DNA of 64,000 bases from Letharia columbiana. Taxonomy: Eukaryota > Ascomycota > Lecanoromycetes > Lecanorales > Parmeliaceae. Position 1 is the stretch's first letter. Every line of letters starts with the position of its first letter. Shown here piece by piece: positions 11,499-21,199 of this stretch. The notes under the pieces were generated by a model. The model did not search any database and was not told where the DNA came from. It saw nothing but the letters and a program-made list of their open reading frames with translations. The position numbers and the translations under genes were made by a program. Location: contig NW_023501041.1 in the NCBI RefSeq assembly GCF_014066305.1, positions 310,001 through 374,000 of the forward strand, in the 5' to 3' direction.

Positions 11499-12368
11499 TT
11501 TTGTGTAGAGAGGTATCCGCTGTAGTATTCGTGCGGTGTCAGTGTGGGTACGAACGGAGCGGCTGTATTTTCTTGGAAGCTTACCCAACTGAAAATGTGC
11601 CTATGACGCCTGAAGGCCGGCTACACACCTCAACGCGCGGGAAATGAGGGCAAACGGAGGTGAGGAATGGGGGGAAACGGTGTATGATTCGGAGGAAAAC
11701 CATAGGAAGAGGTGAGTTCGCTGACCGACTTCCGGAGTCAAGAGAAACGATACTTTTAGTCGCGGGAGATGCCACCGGTATCGAAGGGACAGATGGAGAA
11801 AACAAGGAAAAAGGGAAAGGGAAAGGGAAAGGGAAATGGAAGAGAGGGGGAATGATAAAGACAGTGGGAGGTCAAATGTAAAGTAGGTCAAGGCGAAAGA
11901 GTCATCTCGCTGACGCTGACTCCGTTACCCTTGCTTGAATATACGGAAGCACCTACGATATCTTACAAATCCAGCATCGGATGCTGGCGGAATTCACTAA
12001 TTTCCACGCTAAAAGCTTGAGACGGGAGATCCGCTCAGGGATCGGTCCCGATCTCCATTACAGGAATGCCATCATCCAACATGCAACTTTGTCATGTCGC
12101 ACAATTGCATACATTACTTACTTAGCATAAAGACCAACAAATCATGTGCTATTTCAGACGTTGATCTGGTTGGAAGAGCTTCTGCTTAAATGGGTTCGAG
12201 TTTAATATGAATAACTAATACATATGATTGCGTAAGTAAACGCTAATATGCCCCACGAATGCCTCACCAGCCCTAAATGCAGCAAATCATACCCGCATCT
12301 CCAATGCATTCCTTTTCTCGTTATTCGCTACCAATCTTCTCAAACAACAAAGGTTGTCGTCTTCCAGT
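11499..12368. other. intergenic with AAAGGG microsatellite
   Basis: Between the glycosyltransferase 5' end and the AsaB-like gene 3' end. It contains about five tandem GGGAAA hexamers (11,812-11,836) in a purine-rich stretch. No credible coding region. Confidence 0.5.
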
Positions 12369-13223
12369 TCACCCAAATACCAGTGCCCTAACCTCAATGC
12401 TCTCCCTCTCCTTTCCACCTTGGGGGCTCCTCGGGTCCACAAACGCGGTGTGGGGCACTCGTCCGCCCTTCTCACTGTCGTAGCACTCCAGCAACAACCG
12501 CTCATTGTTCTCCATGCCAGACCAATAGTGCCACTTCTCGTCCCCATGTTGCACTGCCGCCGTCTCTCCCGTGCGATCTGGGTATCGGTGCTCAATACCA
12601 ATCAAGTCTTCATCCTTCACTGTCGTCGAGTCGGCAAAAGCAAGTGGTGTAGCTTGCACAGGCCCATTCAAAGGGCGCCATACATTGATAATCCTCACGC
12701 GGCCTTTGAGCAGCTCTTCGGCTTCATCGGGTAGATGGTGGTGCACGCGCGCAGTGGCGGACTTGGTGGTCTGGTCGATGTGCACGCGGGTGACTGGGTT
12801 TCGGTTGCCTGTGGCGCGGCGGATGGTATGGTCGAAAAGGAGAATGCGCTTGGCGCCGGGAACGTGTTTGAGGAGGAGAGCTTCCACTTCGGGGTAGTAG
12901 TTCTCTTTGATAGAGGCGTCGTCCGTAAATGATTCCTCGGCTGAGGGAGATGTGGTCAAGGTACCGAACGCATTGGTGTCGATGTTGAAGCTGGATTCTT
13001 GACCCCGGATATCGTGGATGGTGACTCGAAGATCAGCGTCCCCAAAGTTGCGCTGGGGCTGGCCTTCTGGGGGCGATTCGACGTAATTGAAAGGTGTTGA
13101 GCCGTCGGCTGGGGCTTTGTAGAACTGGAGCTTGGTGGTAACAGAACCTCGAGGGACGTAGGCAGAGTCGTGGGAGACCTGGATTTGTGGGGGCGCGGCG
13201 ACGGTTTGAGTGGTGGTTGCCAT
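12369..13223 (-). CDS. AsaB / GA4-desaturase family oxidoreductase
   Basis: A single exon of 284 residues. It matches the fungal family that includes aspergillic acid AsaB, CmcJ-like cephamycin proteins and GA4-desaturase-like enzymes: TTKLQFYK near the N-terminus, VRIINVWRPLNGPVQATPLA, HYWSGMENNERLLLECYDS and RVPHTAFVDP near the C-terminus. Members are non-haem oxygenase-like enzymes of secondary metabolism, but most have no known substrate. No signal peptide or membrane span, so probably cytosolic. No biosynthetic backbone gene (PKS, NRPS, terpene cyclase) lies nearby, so there is no evidence for a cluster. Length is normal for the family. Confidence 0.85.
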   Translation of the reverse strand: MATTTQTVAAPPQIQVSHDSAYVPRGSVTTKLQFYKAPADGSTPFNYVESPPEGQPQRNFGDADLRVTIHDIRGQESSFNIDTNAFGTLTTSPSAEESFTDDASIKENYYPEVEALLLKHVPGAKRILLFDHTIRRATGNRNPVTRVHIDQTTKSATARVHHHLPDEAEELLKGRVRIINVWRPLNGPVQATPLAFADSTTVKDEDLIGIEHRYPDRTGETAAVQHGDEKWHYWSGMENNERLLLECYDSEKGGRVPHTAFVDPRSPQGGKERESIEVRALVFG

Positions 13224-13387
13224 GGTGAGTTTGCGGATGGGATTAAGTTGAAGCAATAGTGATCAAGTGATGCTTAAGAATATTGTGACTTTCTTTGTTG
13301 CGAGCGTTGTGATTATGCTTTATGCTAATTGGTTAGGTATGATCTGTGAGAGAAAGAATGTCGGTTGAAACACGATGGTGAGCAGAC

Positions 13388-13395
13388 TTATATAG
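13388..13395 (-). promoter_or_regulatory. TATA-box-like site of the AsaB-like gene
   Basis: On the minus strand the sequence reads CTATATAA, about 165 bp before the ATG of the AsaB-like gene. Position and match suggest a TATA element; not proven. Confidence 0.4.
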
Positions 13396-13987
13396 CCCAT
13401 ATCCGACAATCTTTGTCAAGAGAATTCGTGATCACTCGACAATTGAGATGTTGAGTAATGCAATTGGGCCATTTGTCACCCCCTCAGCACGTCATCAGGG
13501 CTCGGCTTTTAGCCGCGGATTTCGCGGGGATGTGGCAAAATTGCGGGCAGATGATTCGCGAGAGAAGCCCATTACCGATCAGAAGAATGCAGAGGATACG
13601 GCTGATGATAGGGAAGATTTGAAAGCAGGACTTGAACATTGATAGTAAAGGGAAATGGTACAACGCAGCGTAGATCAAGATGTGATTCGACTCTGCTGAG
13701 CATAGCATGCGTGCCCACTCCGTCGCAGTTCGGCTTTAGCAATATCGCTGGGCACCAACGTTGCGGAATGTTGGTGGGGAAAGGAGGGGAAGAAAGGAAA
13801 CATTCATCCGTTCTAGTACTGAGAGAAGACCACCCTGGAACCTATCTAGTCATTTGTGCTCTCTCCAGCACTTGGTCAAGCATGACTCGTGAATGCACAG
13901 ACAGACTGATTTCCAACCTCCTTTTTCAAATCGCAATTTCCAACTTTTAACCGCCTGGAGTAGATTTAGGACTGAGGAGTAGACTTC
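13396..13987. other. intergenic, no gene seen
   Basis: Between the AsaB-like promoter and the 3' end of the pyrophosphokinase gene. Short open frames carry no recognisable features. Confidence 0.45.
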
Positions 13988-16984
13988 TCAATCATATTGG
14001 AAGAGCACGCTGATGCTCTCCCCATGGTGAACTCTCCGGATTGCCTGGATGTTCGTTAATTCCGGCCATAGCGTCACGACTAGATACGGTACCTCTGCGA
14101 ATACATGGCCCACATCGAGCACCTCTAGCTTTGGGCATAGCTTCTCATGCTCCTCCTGGGGTACGCTGTTGGTCACAATGACTCTGTCCAAGGCAGATGC
14201 GTTGATTCTCTCGATGGCATCTCCGCTCAGCCTGTGTCATGTGTCAGCTAGGTCGTGTGGAGGAACGGCGAGTGTTTCGCGTACACTCCATGCGTGATCA
14301 AGGCATAGACCTTCTTGGCGCCTTCTTTCTTCAAAAGCTTAGCAGCCCTCGTGATAGTATTTGATGTGTCTGCTAGATCATCGATGAGGATTGCTGTACG
14401 ATTCGCAACGTCTCCAACAAGCATCATGGTCGCGTTCTGGCGGTCTCTAAAATTTTCATAATCAGCATTGCACTCGTAGCATTTAAGGGGCTTGGAAAGG
14501 CAAGCTTGGAGAATGTAGAAGAGATGAGCAACCCTTCTACGAAACATGACTTTAAAAAGATACTTACGTGATTTTGGTGGGTCGTCGTTCCTGTAGACTT
14601 GGATCAGCCCTCACTTCGCTGTAATTCAAGTATTTATACCTTGTGGATTAAAGCGAAAGGCATTCCCAAACTATCGGCAATGGCAGTGGCTCTCTTGGCA
14701 CCTCCAGCATCAGGGCTGACGACGACGGCCTGTTGGTCTAGACACGGGCTGGAATCAGCACCTGCCTTCGCAAATGGCAAGCCGAGTGTATAGCACTAGC
14801 AAAGATACAGAGATGCGCATGACTCGGAGAGCACATTATTCGGACCGAATTGCGTCCAAGCCTTGTAAGGATTGCTGTCAAAATACTTACAATTTGGGAT
14901 GCTCGTCTGGATATAGCGTTTCAAGATTGGCCGTCCATACCTGCTAAGCCGTCAGCATCTGACCGAACGTTCATCTAGCGGAGTCGTACAAATTGTCCAC
15001 TGGTATGTCCTGATAGCAGTAGTCAGCGAATGCATCTGAACTTTCCTTTGTGTGACCTACGAAAAAACCTTGATACTGAGGGTCGTGAAGATCCATGGTC
15101 TTCAGGATTTGGAAGTCAGCATTTCTTTATTACGTTGAATTCCGAAGAACAGAAAAAGTCAGAGGACTGCAAATCCTCTCAAAACATGTCTTACGGCTCA
15201 AGATATGGTATGTGATTTGGATGAAACACTCCACAAAGTAAACTTACGATGACATGATCGGCGCCGGCACACGTGAGCAGATCAGCAACCAAAGTCCTTG
15301 CATATGTTTAGTTAGAACACCATGATGATCTAGAACTTTGTTCTTACCCCTGGATAAAGTTTTGAGAGTCAGCATTGTCTGTTCCGATAAGGATTTCGAG
15401 TGTTGAGATACATTCAAGGAGCGTTCAGCTTCCAGCCGACATGTCTGTTGACTCATATTTTTGCTCAGAGGTGGAAATGTGGGCTCCAAACTTACTGCCT
15501 GTGAGACCCAAGCCGTATAGCCCGGCCGTGCATGAAAAGTTTCCTTCGAGGAGTTTGAAGATTGGCTTGCATCATCAGTCGATATGTTGAGACGGGTAGA
15601 GATATCAGATTTTGTCGAGTCCATCGTGTTGCTACGCTTAGGATGATGGTTGGCAGAACGAGCGTTGTCCAGCTGCCACTTATTCAGATCCTTATTCAAC
15701 CCGTCTACACCGTCCAATCCCGCTGTCGGGAGTAGGTCTGGATGGGGCGTTGATGGTGTGCTTTCAAACCTTCAAGGAATTGATCAGCATGACTTTTCGA
15801 GGCAATTGCTTAGCCTGGACTTAAGGCTAAGGAGCATAAAAGGTCTCAGGGAATCCTACGATCCGATCGTACCGATCAGATCAATGGAATGATTACTCAC
15901 GAGTAGGCAAAGTTCGGCTTGTTGTAACAATTCGACGCCTTTGACAATGGCGCGCCGCTCTTTGAGTACGGGATGTCTGCGGGTCACTTAGATGCAGATG
16001 TGAGACGAGGTAGGATAAGGATAGGTACCGCTTTGTCTCGAATAAGGAAAGAGCTGTACAGCTATCAGCACTAAAACCAGCCACACAACTTCAAGAGGAT
16101 ACTGACCGGCAGAACTGCAGTAACCTTTCGCGCGGATGCAGTTTTGCAAGCTGATAAGGTTATGAGCAACTCCTGCAAAAAGCCTCGGAATTAGTGTTGC
16201 ATGTTCAAGAAACAGAGCATATAGAACCTGGGTTGAAACAGAACATAGATTCCGAGAATAATTACCATGAGGTTGTCATTCACCTTGCTACGCACAATTC
16301 GAAGTCAGCATTGCTTCTCCAAGCCAAGAATCAGAGTTATAAAGTAGGTTCCGGAAGCAAAAACTCCATTCTGCTCCCGCAACATGTCTTGCGACTCGAG
16401 TCCGGGTTCCATTTGGGAAAGGATCACTCCGAGATGTACGAACTCTGATCCTGATTGGATCTAAGTAGGGTCGGAGTCAACACTGCTTCTTCAAAGCGAA
16501 AAGGTGAGCTATAAGAAAGATGTATGGAGGGAGAAGGAATTTGTTTCCGAAACGCATCTTGCAACTAGAGTCGAGCTCAATGCAGGAGATATTCAAATCG
16601 TTGTGGACATACTATATAAACGTCTTTGCCCTAGAGATATCTGACAGTCAGCAGTGCTACTTCATGGCCAAAACATAGATTAAAAGTCATCTTAGATGCG
16701 AAAGCGGCCTTTTGATATCGATAATTATCTCGATACTCAGCGTGCAGGATCGATGAAGGATTTCATGGGTATTGCGTACCCTAACACTCTCCTTGATCTC
16801 GACTCTAGTTTCGCCAACGCTGAATTTGCTGAGAAGTACTAGCGGTATTTCAGCGCCTTCCCATGACCGTGAAAACGCCTTGAATCGGCTTACCGTTGCC
16901 AGGCGGAAGGCCAAGGTGGTCACAAATGGTTTCTGTGAGCGACGGGTGGGAGCTGCCCCCCAGTACGACGAGGTTGCGGACCAT
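13988..16984 (-). CDS. PRS5: ribose-phosphate pyrophosphokinase (PRPP synthetase), 19 exons
   Basis: Makes PRPP from ribose-5-phosphate and ATP. Exons (complement): 16894-16984, 16780-16838, 16613-16630, 16444-16460, 16266-16287, 16107-16172, 16029-16053, 15901-15976, 15496-15769, 15348-15349, 15248-15296, 15061-15099, 14990-15009, 14891-14940, 14640-14737, 14568-14590, 14285-14446, 14093-14231, 13988-14044. They sum to 1,287 nt, 428 residues, in frame. Motifs across junctions: [121 protein letters not shown]. Exon 9 holds an 85-residue low-complexity insert, as in Prs5-type subunits. Exon 10 is only GG. Donor of intron 4 (GTTCGT) and the 2-nt exon are the least certain junctions. Confidence 0.95.
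14447..14567 (-). repeat. long intron 16, introner-like
   Basis: 121 nt, GTAAGT-TAG. Shares the AAGTCATGTTTCG core and the GCAATGCTGAT branch module with other long introns of this gene; more diverged than most. Confidence 0.5.
14738..14890 (-). repeat. long intron 14, possibly introner-like
   Basis: 153 nt, GTAAGT-TAG. Carries CGAGTCATGCGCATC and a GTGCTGATTCC branch region; similarity to the other long introns is weak. Confidence 0.4.
15100..15247 (-). repeat. long intron 11, introner-like
   Basis: 148 nt, GTAAGT-AAG. The core GAGCCGTAAGACATGTTTTG and 3' module AAGAAATGCTGACTTCC match introns 3, 4 and 9. Confidence 0.7.
15350..15495 (-). repeat. long intron 9, introner-like
   Basis: 146 nt, GTAAGT-CAG. 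The core GAGTCAACAGACATGTCGGC and 3' module ACAATGCTGACTCTC match introns 3, 4 and 11. It abuts the 2-nt exon. Confidence 0.7.
15770..15900 (-). repeat. long intron 8, possibly introner-like
   Basis: 131 nt, GTGAGT-AAG. Only the 3' module (AAAGTCATGCTGATC) resembles the others. Confidence 0.4.
16288..16443 (-). repeat. long intron 4, introner-like
   Basis: 156 nt, GTTCGT-TAG. Contains GAGTCGCAAGACATGTTGCG followed by a purine-rich stretch, and the 3' module GGAGAAGCAATGCTGACTTC. It aligns over most of its length with intron 3. Confidence 0.75.
16461..16612 (-). repeat. long intron 3, introner-like
   Basis: 152 nt, GTATGT-TAG. Contains GACTCTAGTTGCAAGATGCG and the 3' module GAAGAAGCAGTGTTGACTCC, collinear with intron 4. 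Confidence 0.75.
16631..16779 (-). repeat. long intron 2, introner-like
   Basis: 149 nt, GTACGC-TAG. The 3' module GAAGTAGCACTGCTGACTG matches introns 3 and 4; the core is weaker (AAGATGACTTTTAATC). Confidence 0.6.
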
Positions 16985-17496
16985 CTTGTCTCAGATGAGT
17001 TGGGATGTGGTATCGAAGCGTCTATGAATTGATGAAGGAGAAGAATGACCTTGAACAACCAAGGTACGGAAATGGAATCTTCTGCGAACGGACTGAAGAG
17101 TGAAAGGAGGCTCGACGAGAGAGGCTTGCGGTGTGGATTCCACGGTAAGTGAATGCCGCTGTGGATGATTTGTCTGTTAGAGAAGCATGCTGCCCACAAA
17201 AGATGGTCTGCCAGTGTATGCAGGAAGCAGGGAGACAGAAGTGGAAGCGTTCATTGTGGAAGAGGTTGATTTCAATCACACAAGCCGGGAAAGCTGAAAG
17301 CTCGTCATAAAAAAAGTTTAGAAATTGTTCCGCCGCCCTTGGCGCGCCGTCGCCGCGGGGCAATTAGCGCCATACTGCTAAGTCTTTGTAGGGTAATACC
17401 AGCCACCTTTGCTTTTGATACTCACTTTTATCACAAGTGGGATTTGAGAATTATCTTTCTACCAAGGTAGGACAAGCTGTCTGATAAAGCTATGCA
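16985..17496. promoter_or_regulatory. divergent promoter, pyrophosphokinase / PfkB kinase
   Basis: 512 bp between two start codons pointing away from each other. Includes the 5' leaders of both genes. No further feature recognised; a 113-codon minus-strand frame here is most likely leader sequence. Confidence 0.5.
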
Positions 17497-18663
17497 ATGG
17501 CGAATGTGGAAGACCTTATCGCTTTCACATCCCTTGGCATGCTCATCCTGGACGAAGTCCATTTGCCTTGCGGAAAGGTAGTTGAGAATGTTATTGGTGG
17601 TTCGGGGTGTTTTGGTAAATGCTCAGACTTGGGATATGAGGAAGATGGTAACGAGTACAGCTAGTCTCGGAGCCCGCCTTTTCTGTCCCAAGAATCTATC
17701 CACTCAAGTCGGCTGGACCATTCGCAAAGGTCACGACTTCCCGGCGGAAACGCTAAGGCAGCTAGAGACATGGGGTATGACATTGTCAGTCATCCAAGAG
17801 GATAAATGTCCATCTACTAGAGGCCAGCTCAAATACCTGGACTCAACCTTCGCAAGTAATGCTTCCACATCTACGAGGCTAGAGCGTCGGGGATCTGACA
17901 ACAGGTTAATCGTTCAGCCAAGGTCTTCAAATACATCACTCCAACCTTAACCATTCAGCCTGAACATCTGCGTAATACACGTCTATTGACGTCCCGTGAC
18001 TTTCATCTCTTTGTCGACCCTACTCAAGTCATTGAGCAAACCACTCAATTACAGGAGCTACGCAAAGCAGCTAGTATTACCCCTCGACCAACTGTCGTCT
18101 GGGAGCCAAAAGCTTACTCATGTGTGCCGGAGAACCTGCAAGCATTTGTTGAAGCTATGCGGATAGTGAACGTCTTCTCGCCGAATCACATTGAGCTTGC
18201 TCGCATCGTGAACAAGAAGGTACCGCCGCTACCCGACGAAAAATTCTTCGAGGATCTTTGTGCTCCCTTCTTCCATCCTCAAGATGACGGATCCACTCCG
18301 CAAACTGCCCTGGTAGTAAGGGCAGGAGACCAGGGTTGCTTCGTCAAAAGCTACAGCGAGCAAAAATGGTTGCCTGCCTATTATGCTCCTCAAGACAACA
18401 CCGAAGCCATCACCCGCGTTTCCAAAGTGGTTGACACTACAGGAGCTGGCAATGCCTTCCTAGGAGCTCTAACAATCACTCTTCTTATGTGTTCTGAAGA
18501 TGTTATCTTTGCCGCCTGTGCCGGCAATGTCGCCGCGAGCTTTGTGGTGGAGCAGGTTGGCGTACCTAAGCTTAGCTCGTCAGGAGATGGTACGGATCTT
18601 TGGAACGGCGAAGATGTCTCCGCTCGCTTTCAAGCTTATAGAGCGAGACTGGGTCATTATTGA
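17497..18663 (+). CDS. PfkB-family carbohydrate kinase (Mak32-like)
   Basis: Three exons (17497-17614, 17661-17855, 17918-18663) give 352 residues; introns of 46 nt (GTAAAT-CAG) and 62 nt (GTAATG-CAG). Splicing restores the ribokinase-fold N-terminus: SLGMLILDEV, then GGSGCFASLGARLF and TQVGWTIRKGHDFP. The C-terminus has VVDTTGAGNAFLGALT, the PfkB ATP-site signature, in which Asn replaces the catalytic Asp of ribokinase; the same Gly-Asn form is familiar in fungal Mak32-like proteins. A cytosolic sugar or nucleoside kinase is expected, though activity is uncertain because of that residue. It shares a promoter region with the pyrophosphokinase gene; ribose metabolism would make sense of this, but that is inference. 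Confidence 0.88.
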
Positions 18664-19414
18664 TTCTGTCTCTTGTTTCTTGTGGGTACATTCCTGCCCA
18701 TCACTGCATTGTCATCGTTGAGCTGCAATCTGCCCTCTTTTACTTGGAGTTGCCGGTCAGATACTTGCACGAAATGTGCAGGCGTCGTAGCTGCACCCAG
18801 GTTGCGAGCAGGCTTGGGGCCCTTTCCATTGGAGATTGTCTGTGCGGAGGAACATCCGCCGAGGCGAACAATGTCGATTGGGACCGTGCGCAAAAGCCCC
18901 AACATCGCATCTTGCATCTCGGGTTCAACATGTCGCTTTGATCTCCTTTCACGCACATCACGCTCAAGATATACCAATCGTCAGTACCAAAGACCGTCAT
19001 CTCAGACTAAAACCATGGCTAATTCGCTGTTCACTGACTATCCCTTTTTTCTCGCTCGCTCACATTTCCTCTTGTGGAAAATGACTACGAGGGAAACTTA
19101 GCGCTCGTAATGCACTGGTCTGATTCCCTCATTCGCATTCAACACTTTTGTCTCTTGATACTTCTTCCGCTGCAACAAGCCATCATACTGAGATCGTATA
19201 GGTACGTAGAGGGCCCGACAAGGGGACAGGCGGAGGAGAAGGGGGGACGTGCACTCTGGCACCTTTATCAACAATCCCGGGCGTCCTCTGCTTTTCATCA
19301 AATAATTTCTGAAAACATCCAGCCCCTTTTTCGAGACCAACTCCCCCATTAGTAACGCTTGCAACAATAAACTCGCCGCCAACAAGCCCTCTCTCCATCA
19401 CCTCCCAAGCAGCA
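18664..19414. other. intergenic, no gene seen
   Basis: Between the kinase and the small secreted protein gene. Overlapping 80-140 codon frames on both strands show no motif, signal peptide or consistent splice extension. Confidence 0.45.
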
Positions 19415-19702
19415 ATGCATCATCTCTACGCCTCCATGCTTCTTACTCTCTCCACAACGTCGGCACTTACAATCGTTCTTCCTGCGGCACCCACCTCTCT
19501 AGCTACCACGCTTCCGCAAGCCCTTCGCTCGGATCTACACTGCGGCATGATCGCCTGCCCCGGTGGCAGCTCCGAAGGCCACGCCTTCTGCGCAGCCATA
19601 GGCTGCGACTACTGCGTCATTGTTGCCTCCAGCACGCCCACGACGCACTATGAATGTGATGGATTGCGAAGAGCGTCTGTGCATGAGTTCTTTGATGAGT
19701 GA
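19415..19702 (+). CDS. small secreted cysteine-rich protein
   Basis: A 95-residue, single-exon frame with a hydrophobic N-terminus (YASMLLTLSTTSALTIVL) that reads as a signal peptide. The mature part has six cysteines (43, 48, 59, 64, 67, 81), in HCGMIACPGG, HAFCAAIGCDYCVIV and YECDG, enough for three disulfides. No family was recognised. Size, secretion and Cys content are those of effector candidates or small surface proteins, but function cannot be inferred. The ATG follows a CAGCA leader and a C-rich segment; a run of untranslated CT-rich sequence upstream fits a normal fungal promoter. An unspliced short frame could be non-coding, so confidence is moderate. Confidence 0.6.
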   Translation: MHHLYASMLLTLSTTSALTIVLPAAPTSLATTLPQALRSDLHCGMIACPGGSSEGHAFCAAIGCDYCVIVASSTPTTHYECDGLRRASVHEFFDE

Positions 19703-20090
19703 AGGGAAATGGAGCGGATCGATTGCGGCTGCTCAGAGGTATCCTGGTGGAGTAAGGTATGATGAGTGAGTGGGTCAGAGGGCAAGCTGTGGGAGATTCG
19801 TCCTATGGTGGAGGGCAGTCGTTGAGATTCTTGAGCGTTTCCTAGCGGTCAATGGCTGCGTCAGATTTAGTAGACTTATTGGTTTTCATATAATGTAACA
19901 ACACCTGTCGATATCGGAGCCAGGGAGAATAGACGTTCCATATCCATCCATTGTACTAGTCATCCATTCTGTCAAAGCTTCTTCCGACATTCTCACGCCC
20001 TCGCCTAAGGTATCATTCATCCCTTTGCATGCCACAACCCCAACGCCCATGACCCAAAGGCTGAATAGCAAAATCCCTACCATGGTTTCT
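19703..20090. other. convergent 3' flanks
   Basis: Between the small secreted protein gene (+) and the Hub1-like gene (-). Nothing further recognised. The minus-strand frame continuing into it is unspliced intron read-through of the Hub1-like gene. Confidence 0.45.
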
Positions 20091-20987
20091 TCAGTCACCC
20101 GTATCAACCTCCCTATAAACACCGTTAGCTCCCATCCTCGAGTCAACCCCAAAGGGCAGGTGTGAACATACAGATCCAGCTGCACCCCGTTACTAACCCC
20201 ATAATCCTCCAGCGTAAGCTGATCCTTGAACGGCCTCTCTCCCTGCCTCTTCAGCATAATCTCATGCGGCTGTCTGCCAATTTGGGCTGCGACTACTGCT
20301 TTGAACAGCCCTGTACATGCCACCAAATCAGCTTCTGCCCAGGTACCCATACCATCGGAACTGACTGGGGGACGTATGTAACACGGGTGGATGGGACATA
20401 CTTATCGGATCACTCGCCATGCAGGGAATGCTCGCTTTCGTCCCCAGGCGGTCGTTGACGTTGACGATGATCATGGGCTCCCCTGATGGCGCAGGCGCGG
20501 GTTTCTTTTCCTTCTTCGGTTTTTCCGGGGGCTTGTCTACATCTCTACTCCCAGACTTCTCTGCCCCATCATGCCTCCCCCCAAATTTATCCTCGACATC
20601 CCTCCCCTTCCCAAACTTCCTCTCGACATCACCATCCCTCTCCCTCCCCCTACCATCCCTCCGATCAGGCGACCTCGGCCGCGGCCTCTCCCTTTCTTGC
20701 TCCCTATACCCTCTCTCCAACCTCCTCTCCCCCCGCCCATCCCTCTCATCATCGTCATACCGCGGTTTCTCCTTCCACCTGATCCCACCGCCCGATGGTC
20801 TAGGTCTATCATCATGTCTTCGTCTGGGAGATCTGCTTCGCGGCCGATCTCTGCGGGGAGGAGAGGGCGAGTAGGCGGGCTTTCGGGGCGGGGAGCGGCT
20901 CCTTGGGCGGTCCTGGCGGTGGTTGGAGAGGGCCATTCTGCGGGAATATGGGGATGGCGAGCGGGAGCGCGATCGCGAAGGTGGCAT
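20091..20987 (-). CDS. HUB1: Hub1/UBL5 ubiquitin-like protein with N-terminal RS domain
   Basis: Three exons (complement of 20091-20112, 20172-20310, 20402-20987), 248 residues; introns 91 nt (GTATGT-CAG) and 59 nt (GTATGT-TAG). The 22-nt last exon encodes EVDTGD and the stop. Residues 1-170 are an Arg/Ser, Arg/Asp and Lys-rich domain (RSRSRSPSPYSRR; RPRSRSPPRK) as in splicing factors. The C-terminal 75 residues are a Hub1-type ubiquitin fold: MIIVNVNDRLGTKASIPC, QIGRQPHEIMLKRQG, FKDQLTLEDYGVSNGVQLDL. There is no terminal di-glycine, so it should not be conjugated like ubiquitin. In yeasts Hub1 binds Snu66 of the tri-snRNP and supports weak 5' splice sites; a nuclear splicing role is expected. 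It is head-to-head with the PIG-H gene. Confidence 0.88.
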
Positions 20988-21199
20988 GGTTGTTTGAGAA
21001 CAGAAGTGCTGATCGGTGGTAACGAAACTATCTTACTCTCTCAACGTGGACGCAGAAATGTATCGCCGGCGCTAGACCTGTTCCTGATTTCAGCCCTATC
21101 AAAAACCCGCATTATTTCGTCTCCGCAAGCAAGAGCCTCTGAGCTGCCGCCAGGGCTCCCACAGCTCCATCACCAACGATGTGATCCCAACCGTCACCC
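20988..21199. promoter_or_regulatory. short bidirectional promoter, Hub1-like / PIG-H
   Basis: Only 212 bp separate the two divergent start codons, so core promoter elements are shared or overlapping. Confidence 0.6.

Noticed and set aside
12369..13223. A secondary-metabolite cluster around the AsaB-like gene
   Set aside because: Neighbours are a glycosyltransferase and primary-metabolism genes; no backbone enzyme within the window.
17022..17363. 113-codon frame upstream of the PRPP synthetase
   Set aside because: Lies in the leader of the gene next to its ATG ([10 protein letters not shown]); no family features.
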